Shown: piece by piece, positions 16,917-26,400 of the stretch
Layout of the letters: the number at the start of each line of letters is the position of its first letter
How positions within the stretch are numbered: the first letter of the stretch is position 1
Source of the DNA: a virus
IMG/VR virus record: IMGVR_UViG_3300042505_001513
Location: 1-64,000 of that record
Strand: one strand, 5' to 3'
Length of the DNA: 64,000 nt
Translations under genes and position numbers: made by a program
The notes under the pieces: model-generated
Seen by the model: the letters and a program-made list of their open reading frames with translations, nothing else
Database searches by the model: none
What the model was told of the DNA's origin: nothing

Positions 16917-18452
16917 ATGAGTACAGTAAATAATGGACCACAAATAGTTACAAATGGATTGGTATTAAATTTAGATGCTAGTAGCAGAAAAAGTTATCCA
17001 ACTATTGAAGCACTTATTGTTGCTGGAGGAGGATCTGGAGGCGTAGATAATGGTGGCGGTGGAGGTGGTGGTGGAGTAATTTCCACCGCCTTAATTATAT
17101 CAGTTAACACTGCATATAGTATAGTTGTAGGTGCAGGAGGCGCAGCCCGTCTTGGAAGTTCAGATGATGGTCCGGGCAATAATGGTGGAAACAGTACTGC
17201 TTTTGGATATACCGCTATAGGAGGAAGCGGTGGAACAGGTTGGGTAAATACAACTTTGCCTCCGGGATCTGCAACTTATAGTGGTGGTTCAGGAGCCGGT
17301 CAAAGTGTATCAACCGGAGGAACTAATAGTAGAGGTGCGGGAACAGGAACTTCTGGTCAAGGTTTTAATGGTGGTACAGGCGTTGCAGCATATGCTGGAG
17401 GAGGAGGTGGAGCAGGTGGTCTAGGTGGAAATGCAACATCTGGTAATGTTGGTGCGGGTGGAGAAGGGCTTTATGTTGGAAATTTATTTGGTTATTCTGT
17501 TGGTGTAGATGGATATGTAGCTGGAGGTGGTGCTGGGGGATTTGATGTAATTGGCGGATATTCTTCTACTTTACCATTTACACGAAATGGAACTGTAAAA
17601 AAACTTACTCAAACGGCAGAAGATGCTTGTCCTAATAATACTGGTGCAGGTGGAAATGGTGGAAATCATAATAATAACACAAGTGGTGCTGGAGGATCAG
17701 GTGTTGTTTTTGTAAGATATTTTGGACCACAAAGAGCAACTGGAGGAACAATATATTCTTTTAGAGGATATACAATTCATAGATTTGATTCAAATGGAAC
17801 ATTTACATTAACAAGTGGTGATACTACAACTTGGTATGATTTAAGTGGAAATAATAACAATGGCACATTATATAATGGACCTACATTTAATAGTAGCAAC
17901 GGTGGAAATATAGTATTTAATGGTACAAACAATTATTTACAAGCTAATATTAATTCTAATATCTTAGATGGTGATCCTAATTTTTCCGTTGAATTCTTTG
18001 TTAAAAGAACTGCTGATTTTGTTAGTTCAGGATTTTGGGGTATAGGAGGAGCTGGACAGGGATATTCAATAGAAGGATGGACTCCTACAACAAATGAAAT
18101 ACATTTGGATCTATATGATTCAACGAGGTTATCAAGTGGAGTTACATATCCATTAAATACGTGGGTGCATGTTGTATGGACAAAATCAGGATCTACAATT
18201 AGCACTAGTACTACAAAGTTATATGTAAATTCCAATCTCACCACTTTAACACTAACCCGTGCGCAAACTACCGGCCCTAGATACAATACAAGTACTGCTG
18301 GTGTAGGGATAGCACTGGGTAGAATTAATGGAGACGCAAACAGTAATTATGCGCCAATCACAATTGGATTATTTAGAATATACAGTAGACCGCTTTCAAC
18401 AACTGAAGTATCTCAAAATTATCAATCAGTAAAATCAAGATTTGGATTATAA
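16917..18452 (+). CDS. Glycine-rich/LamG adhesin
   Basis: 511 aa. After a leader shared with its neighbours (NGLVLNLDASS-KSYP), residues about 22-290 are a glycine-rich domain with long Gly runs (ALIVAGGGSGG, GGGGGGGGV, VVGAGGAA, AGGGGGAGGLGG), the style of phage adhesins whose tips pack polyglycine II helices, as known for the T-even-like S16 gp38. Residues about 300-511 are a LamG domain (WYDLSGNNNNGTLYNGP, FSVEFFVKRT, WVHVVWTKSG, GLFRIYSRPLSTTEVSQNY). Combining a Gly-rich tip with LamG suggests a receptor-binding protein. It has three bases between it and the previous gene and no Shine-Dalgarno. Confidence 0.8.
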   Translation: MSTVNNGPQIVTNGLVLNLDASSRKSYPTIEALIVAGGGSGGVDNGGGGGGGGVISTALIISVNTAYSIVVGAGGAARLGSSDDGPGNNGGNSTAFGYTAIGGSGGTGWVNTTLPPGSATYSGGSGAGQSVSTGGTNSRGAGTGTSGQGFNGGTGVAAYAGGGGGAGGLGGNATSGNVGAGGEGLYVGNLFGYSVGVDGYVAGGGAGGFDVIGGYSSTLPFTRNGTVKKLTQTAEDACPNNTGAGGNGGNHNNNTSGAGGSGVVFVRYFGPQRATGGTIYSFRGYTIHRFDSNGTFTLTSGDTTTWYDLSGNNNNGTLYNGPTFNSSNGGNIVFNGTNNYLQANINSNILDGDPNFSVEFFVKRTADFVSSGFWGIGGAGQGYSIEGWTPTTNEIHLDLYDSTRLSSGVTYPLNTWVHVVWTKSGSTISTSTTKLYVNSNLTTLTLTRAQTTGPRYNTSTAGVGIALGRINGDANSNYAPITIGLFRIYSRPLSTTEVSQNYQSVKSRFGL

Positions 18453-18455
18453 TAT

Positions 18456-20429
18456 ATGTCAAAAATTTATTCACCAAAAATAGTACAAGATGGTTTAGTG
18501 ATGTGTTTAGATGCATCACAAAATAAATCATATCCAGCCGCCGATTTGCCTGTAAAAAATGGATTGGTTATGTGGATGGATGCTGCTGATGATACTACAT
18601 TTAGTTATAGTTCAGGAACCACAGTGAGTCAGTGGAGAGATAAAAGCGGATTTAATTATCATATGGTACCTGTTTCAGCAGGACCAACAAGAAATTCTTC
18701 TTTGGCATCAAGAAAAGTGTTGACATTTACTACAAGTCAACAAATATGGAATTCTTCAATTAATTTAGTAACTTCTGCTTATACAATATTTTGTGTTACC
18801 AGATTAACAGGAACAACTAACGCTAGAGTTTTAAGCACTCAGTACGTTCCGTCAACAGGAGGAAATTGGTTATTAGGGCATTGGTCTGGATATGTAAACC
18901 AATACTATGCGGAAGGATGGGTTTCAGGTCCATATGGAACTGCTGCAAATACTGCGTGGAATGTATTTATGGGAGATTGGAGTGGCAGTTCAACCGATTT
19001 AGCAAATTTGTACACTAACGGAACTGCAATAACTACAAATTCTAATGGTGCAAATTCTGGTCCAATTGGATTGGGAGTTAATATTAACTCTGAAACTTCA
19101 ACATGTGAAGCCGCTGAAATAGTTGTATTTGATAGAGTTTTATCAGTCACAGAAAGAAAACAAGTAAACACATATCTTGGACAAAAATGGGGTATATCTA
19201 ATACTGATAGAAGTATAATTGATTTAAGTGGTAATGGAATTAATCCAGAGATGTCTAATACTATTTTTAGTCCATATAATTGTGGAGTTATTGATTTTAA
19301 TGGAAAAGCTATAGGAACTAACGCTGTTAGTGTCATGAAAACTACTACATCTCTAATTGATAGAGCAGATGGGCAGGAAATAACGGTTTCATGTTGGATT
19401 AAACCTCTTAGAACATCTGGACAATATAGTGTATTTTGCACAAATAGATCAGATAATGATGCTATATATAATTGGATTTTTTATCAGCATACAAATGATG
19501 GTGCAATTAGTTTTCATGGTGATAATCAAAATAAATCTTCTTATGTTCCAACTGTAAATCAATGGGTTAATGTTGTAGCTACGGTAACTGGCGCTGGATT
19601 ATTAACTTTATATATTAATGGAGCGTCTAATTATACAGTAAGTGGATATACTTATGGTAATGGTACGCCCAGCAGATTAGGAATTGGGGCGGACCCTTCA
19701 TCAGCTGAAGGATTTCAAGGAAGCATGGGCCAAACACTTATATATAATAGAGCATTAAGCGCTGCTGAAGTTGCTCAAAATTATGAAGCTCAAAAGTCAA
19801 AATTTGCAAATACAATAGTACAACAAGGATTAGTATTAAATCTTGATGCTGGTAATCCATATAGTTATGGTGGAGCGGGAACAACTTGGTATGATGTTAG
19901 TGGAAATAGTTATAATGGAACATTAACAAATGGACCAACTTATAGTTCTGATGTTGGTGGTACTATTGTATTTGATGGCGTGAATGATTATGTAACTACT
20001 TCATTTGCAACAACATCAGGACAGTCAGTAACTTATTGTGGGTGGTTATATTCAACAGAGAGTACATCTACTTATAAAAATTTTGTGGACAGTCTGTCCA
20101 CAAGCCCTATGATATGGTGGAACACTTCTGGACAAATAGAATTTGATGAATCTCGTTATACAACAACAACAGTTTACAGAAATCAATGGGTATATGTTTC
20201 ATTATCTAAACCATCAGGCAGTTCTTCTGCATCATATTATGTTAATGGAGTTCTTGTTGGTACTGGAACTGCATATACTACACCAGCACTAATTCCAACT
20301 TTGTTTAATAGATCAGCCGCACAAACTTGGAAAGGAAATGGCGCTGTAGTGCAAATATATAATAGAGCTTTATCTGCCGCAGAAGTATTACAAAATTACA
20401 ATGCTACTAAAGGTAGATTTGGTCTATAA
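18456..20429 (+). CDS. Adhesin with repeated LamG domains
   Basis: 657 aa. It has a leader (IVQDGLVMCLDASQNKSYP) and a first concanavalin-like region (residues 35-260; WRDKSGFNYHMV, AAEIVVFDRVLSVTERKQVNTYLGQKWG). A second LamG domain covers 255-445 (IDLSGNGINPEM, VSCWIKPL, WVNVVATVTGAG, ATLY-like strand, QTLIYNRALSAAEVAQNYEAQKSKF). A third at 450-657 begins again with QGLVLNLDAGNPYSY and ends YNRALSAAEVLQNYNATKGRFGL. The protein thus looks like a fusion of separate single-LamG genes. It is a likely multivalent glycan binder. The stop codon overlaps the TATAAATA box of the next gene. Confidence 0.8.
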   Translation: MSKIYSPKIVQDGLVMCLDASQNKSYPAADLPVKNGLVMWMDAADDTTFSYSSGTTVSQWRDKSGFNYHMVPVSAGPTRNSSLASRKVLTFTTSQQIWNSSINLVTSAYTIFCVTRLTGTTNARVLSTQYVPSTGGNWLLGHWSGYVNQYYAEGWVSGPYGTAANTAWNVFMGDWSGSSTDLANLYTNGTAITTNSNGANSGPIGLGVNINSETSTCEAAEIVVFDRVLSVTERKQVNTYLGQKWGISNTDRSIIDLSGNGINPEMSNTIFSPYNCGVIDFNGKAIGTNAVSVMKTTTSLIDRADGQEITVSCWIKPLRTSGQYSVFCTNRSDNDAIYNWIFYQHTNDGAISFHGDNQNKSSYVPTVNQWVNVVATVTGAGLLTLYINGASNYTVSGYTYGNGTPSRLGIGADPSSAEGFQGSMGQTLIYNRALSAAEVAQNYEAQKSKFANTIVQQGLVLNLDAGNPYSYGGAGTTWYDVSGNSYNGTLTNGPTYSSDVGGTIVFDGVNDYVTTSFATTSGQSVTYCGWLYSTESTSTYKNFVDSLSTSPMIWWNTSGQIEFDESRYTTTTVYRNQWVYVSLSKPSGSSSASYYVNGVLVGTGTAYTTPALIPTLFNRSAAQTWKGNGAVVQIYNRALSAAEVLQNYNATKGRFGL

Positions 20430-20464
20430 ATACTGTTTGATTATATAATTTAGGTTCTATTTAT
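20425..20464 (+). promoter_or_regulatory. Late-type promoter region before the second giant fibre
   Basis: TATAAATA at 20425-20432 (T4 late consensus, 40 bases before the ATG) and TATTTAT at 20458-20464 (7 bases before the ATG). At 42 bases this is the only real gap inside the fibre operon between 8941 and 28862, which supports an internal promoter. Confidence 0.5.
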
Positions 20465-20471
20465 ACAGTAT

Positions 20472-23400
20472 ATGCCAGATATCGTAATAAATCCATCAGT
20501 TGGTAAAATTGATTTTTTCACAGTTAAAGGTGAACAAGTAACTAATTCAATGAGGTTGATTGACGCATCAACCATATTATTTACAGGTCCACTATCAGCA
20601 AGTGCAATATCAACAGGTGGTGGAGGTGCATTTGTTACATCTGTACAACCTACTAGTAACTATTTAAGTAAATTTACAGGAAATTCCACTATAGCTAATA
20701 GTTTAGTGTATGATAATGGTACAAACGTTGGCATAGGCACTACAAGTCCAATATTCAAATTTCAAGTAGTTGGATCTGCTTATGTTAATAATGGTACTTT
20801 ATATATAGATTCAGGAAATAGTCTTACTTGGGGAAATAGTACACAGTCTATTTTAGGAACTAATGATGTTGGATTGTCTTTTACTGCTGGAAGTGCTACT
20901 AGATTGTTTATTTCTAGTAGTGGAAACATTGGTATTGGAACAACTACTACTGCTGCTAGATTGCATGTAAACTCAACCACTTCAGGTGCTACTGTATTGA
21001 GAACAGATGGTACAAATGGAACATTATTTAGTGTAGTTGATGATTTAAGTGACAGTTTGATGAGTGTAAACAACAGTGCAGGTTTACCTGTATTGGAAGT
21101 ATTTGCGGATGATAGAGTTGTAATGGGTCAATATGGTACAAATGACTTTGTTTTAAGAAACAATAGAGTAGGTATTGGCACAAATAATCCAACAGCTAAA
21201 TTACATGTTAGTGGTTCAGTTGAAATTGACGGTCTAACTACTAATGCAACCGGATACTATCTAACAGTAGATAATACAACAGGTGTTGTTTATAAATCCA
21301 CCGCAACCGCAGCAGGCACATCTGGATCAAGTGGAACAAGCGGATCAAGCGGATCAAGCGGAACCAGTGGTAGTTCAGGCACATCTGGATCAAGCGGATC
21401 AAGTGGAACCAGTGGATCAAGCGGAACAAGCGGATCAAGCGGAACCAGTGGTAGTTCAGGCACATCTGGATCAAGCGGATCAAGCGGAACAAGTGGATCA
21501 AGCGGAACCAGTGGTAGTTCAGGCACAAGTGGAAGTAGTGGTACAAGTGGATCAAGTGGATCAAGCGGAACCAGTGGCAGTTCAGGCACATCTGGATCAA
21601 GTGGAACAAGTGTAACTGTGACAGGTTTAACAAACTATGTTGCTAAATTTAACAGTACAACAACAATAACTACTGGGTCAATAGTTAATCTTGATAATGG
21701 TAACGTTGGCATAGGCACAACCGTTCCTAATTTTAAATTTGAAATTGGAGCTGGATCAAGCAATGTTGTTGTAGCTAAATTGACACAAGGTTATGAACGT
21801 GTCAGATATTACGGATTTGATTTATTGGGATACAATGATGGTAATTTGTGGATGATTGGTAACAATGCTACAAATGGTTTGATTTTAGGTTCAAATTGGG
21901 ATTGGGATGCTCAAGCTGGAATTTATTATACACCTGGAACATATGGTGCAGCTGGTGGATCTCTAGAAATAGGACAATTAACAAAAAATAATGCTAATTT
22001 CACACATGGTAATACAAGATTTTATACTAATGGTGTTGAAAGAGTGCGTATCATAAGTACAGGCAACGTTGGTATTGGTACTACAACTCCTGGTGCGCCT
22101 CTTACCATATATAAAGCTAGCAATCCGTGGATGAGAATAAATGGTGGTGGTGCTTTTTCATATATCCAAATGGATGATGGTACAAGTTATGGTTACTTAT
22201 TTAAAAATACTACGTCTGATACTTCCAATGGTGCTCTAGCCGGTGCAATGTACACTTATACTGATAGTGGAAAAGCATTTCAACACATTCATTCTGGTAC
22301 GCCATTATTTACAATACTAAGTGGTGGTAACGTTGGTATAGGTACTACTGCTCCTTCTGCTAATTTGCAAGTTGGTACAAATTCATCAGGCACTTCAAGT
22401 GGCGATAATAGTGTTATTGCAAGAATTGGTGGTTCTAGTGCTGCTGGTAGAGTGTATAATTTAACATTAGCAAATACTGCAACTGCTACAGTTAATAATG
22501 ATTCTTCATTATCTTTCATTGTAGCTGGTAATTATTCAGCAACAGGTATAATAAGCGCATTATTAAGAAATACTAATACCGCAGCAACTGATTTAGTTTT
22601 TACAAATTACAATAACGCATTGTTTGAAAGAATGCGTATTCAATTCGATGGTAATGTTGGTATTGGTTCAACCGCTCCTACTCAAAAATTGGATGTAAAT
22701 GGAACAATAGGTTTATCAGGAAGACCATTTGCTTATTCATCTGGTAATTATACCGGAATATATGAACCCGCAGGTAACGTTGCAATTTATTTAGGAAATG
22801 CGAGTGATACAGGTAATTACTATGATAATAATTCTCACATTTTCAGAAGTAGAGCTGGAAGTACCAATTATGCAATAATAGAAGGTAATGGCAATCTTGG
22901 TATAGGTACAACAAGCGTAACAGAAGCAATACATGTATATAGAGCAGCTAATTCTATAATCAGACTACAAGCAGGTGGAGGTAATGTTTCTGGTGTTAGA
23001 ATGGATGATGCGTCATCTGCTGGTTACTTATTAAAAAATAGAAGTTCAGATACAACTAATAATGCTTTGGCCGGCGCATTATACACATACACTGATAGTA
23101 ACAAAGCTTTTCAACACATTCATAACGGCACGCCGTTATTTACAATATTAAGTGGTGGTAATGTTGGTATAGGCACAACTGCTCCGGCTAATAAGTTACA
23201 AGTGGTTGGAGATATAGGATTTAGTGGCGGTACAAGCACCAGAATGTTGGTGTCTTATACAAATTTAACAGATAATGAAGATTGGTCAAATAGTCCAATA
23301 AGCATAAGAGAAAGAGACTTGGTAGGAAATGCTCAATCAGCTGATAAGTATGGTCCTAATATTAATTTCCACTGGGCAAACAGAGTTTCTAACAGTCTCT

Positions 23401-26400
23401 GGATGAATTTAAATGGTATATTAAATTGGGGTGACTATAGTGCATCTGGTATACCAGCTGCGGATGGCATATTTAGACTTGCAAGTTTACAAGCATCAGC
23501 AAACATAGGTATTGGTACAACTGCACCAGGTGCATTATTAAATATTCGTGCTTCTGCGCCAACTAGCGCTGGAACAGTTACAACTGGCACAAATTTGCTA
23601 ATTGATTCTAATACAAGCAATTATATAACTTTCAGAAATACAGCAGATAATGGAACTTATGCTGGTCTAACATTCTTGGATAACAATACTGGAGGTTACA
23701 TAGTATTCAGAAATTATACAGGTGATGTTGTAGCTGGATCTGATAGTATGATATATGGTACATATCAAGACCATATATTCCAAAATGGTTCAAGTGAAAC
23801 CATTAATGGTAAAACAGAAACCATGCGTATCAAAGGCAATGGTAACGTGGGTATAGGTACAAGTAGTCCTGGTGCTAAATTTGTAGTTAACAACAATGGT
23901 GGTACAGGTAATGCATTTTATGTTGATGTGGGTAATAGAAATGATGTAACAACTCTATTTGAACATACAGGAACTACCACACCTGTACCATTTAGACTGA
24001 GAAAATCTGGATATTCTGGTACGGCTGCGAATTATGGGCTTTTATATTTGCATATGAATGATGGTACAGTTGGAAATGGTTCCAACTTATATTTTACATT
24101 AAATGATAGTGCTGGTAATGAACATGAATATGGCGGACTAGGCGCACATGTTATAACAAATACGAATGGGGCTGAATCCGGTGATCTTGTATTCTACACA
24201 TCAGATGCTGGCACCGTCAGATCAGAAAAAGTTAGAATTAAATTTAATGGTAATGTTGGTATAGGCACAACTAGTCCAACTGCATTGTTACATGTAAATG
24301 GTACAACAAGATTTGGATCATCATCATCAAGTACACAAGATATAACCGGAAGTTTGAATGTAACTGGATCAATTACACTAAATACATCAAAAGATAGTAA
24401 CTGGCCATTTTTAATCAGTGATCCAAGTACTATTGGTGGTAATAGTAGATATCAATTAGGTAAAGTTGGAGCAATGGGATTCAATTATGCAGATAGTTAT
24501 GCTCAATTACAATTGATTGGTGCAAATGGCGCATATATTGATTTTGGAAATGCAGCTGATGATGATTTAGATGCTAGAATATTTTATGTCACAAATACCA
24601 GACTTCAAATTGAATATGGCACTACATTGGCTCTAAATTCCACAGGCCTTGGAATAGGAACAACAAGTCCAAATACTAAATTAGAAAGTTATTTTTCGTC
24701 AAATTCTCTAACTTTCAATTATTTAGCAACCAATCTAAATAATACTAGTCCAATACCAGTATATTCATTTGATGTTACAAATGGAGTTGGTGAAACCCGA
24801 TCAATTAAAGCCGGTGTTGGTTATGAAAGACATCTCACTAATGGTAGAGGAACAATGCATTTTTACAATGATAGTAATAATGATACTTCCAATATTAGTG
24901 GCACTAGATTATCTCCAGGCGACATAAAAATGTCTATTGATAATGGTGGTAATGTAGGTATAGGCACAACAATTCCAGCAACATTATTACAAGTCGCCGG
25001 TGAAACTTCTATTAACTATACAAACGCAATACTAACTTTACAAGGTGGTACTGGTTATGGATTTATTAGAATGTATGGTAATAGCAGCGCTGTAGAAATG
25101 CAGATTGATGCACATAGTTCTAATTCAAACGCTGGTACGGTTGGTACTTTTACAAATCATCCAGTATACATTAAAACTAATAATTCTACTAAGATTTCAA
25201 TTTTGGCAGGCGGTAACGTGGGTATAGGCACAACTGCTCCTAGTGCTACACTGACAGTTATTACAACAAATGATACAGGTTCAAGAATTCAACTTGGTAC
25301 TAATTCTACCAGTGCTTACATGAACGCTAACCTTGTTAATGATTTTATAGTGTTAACCGCACCATTTGGTGCAAGTCCAGCATCAGTGTCCAATGGTGGT
25401 GCTAAGTGGGGTATCAAGATGAATGGTTCTATTGATTCCATAAACACCAAAGGAAAATCTGCGTGTATATATGCTGTAAGTGAAGAAAATAGTGCTGGTT
25501 ATAACAGAATGGTTGGATTAGCACTACATACCAGTGGATTTGACTTGGATAATACTGAAAGAGTAAGAATTAATAGCGTGGGTAACGTAGGTATAGGTTC
25601 AACTAGTCCTGCTTATAAATTTGATCTTTATGATGGAAATCAAGATGTAGCTAGATTTTATAATAATCAAACTTCATTTGGATTGATTTTAGGTAGTACT
25701 GCCAACACATTATTTACAAATCTTCTTTGGACAACAAGTACAGGAAACGCACAATTCTTTAAAAATAGAAGCAGTACAAGTTGGGGCGGAGCTGATTCAT
25801 TTAATTTTTATACAAGCAATGGTGGTTTTGCTTGGCATCCAGCAGGTACAACTAATGCATTGTATTTAACAACCGCTGGTAATGTTGGTATAGGCACAAC
25901 AAGTGTAACAGATAAACTATCAATAGTTAATGGAAATATAAGTTTAAGTGATAACTATAAACTTTATAATGGATCATCAAATGATAGTGTTGGTATATAT
26001 TTTAGTAATACTCTACAAGCAAATATTGCTGGTTATAATGGTATAATATTTAGATCAAGTGCAACAAATATTTCTTCACAAACTGAAAGAATGCGCATAA
26101 CGAATGGAGGAAATGTTGGAATTGGCACCACAACTCCATCTGCTTCATTACATATAAATTCCACAACTGCAGGAGCAACACTATTAAGAACAGATGGTAC
26201 CAGTGGTACATTATTTAGTGTGGTTGATGATTTAAGTGATAGCTTGATGAGTGTAAACAATAGTGCTGGATTACCTGTACTAGAAGTATTTGCGGATGAT
26301 AGAATTGTTGCGGGACAATATGGTCAAAACGATTTTGTTGTAGTTAATAATAAAGTGGGTATTGGTACAAATAATCCAGTAGCTAAATTGCATGTTACAG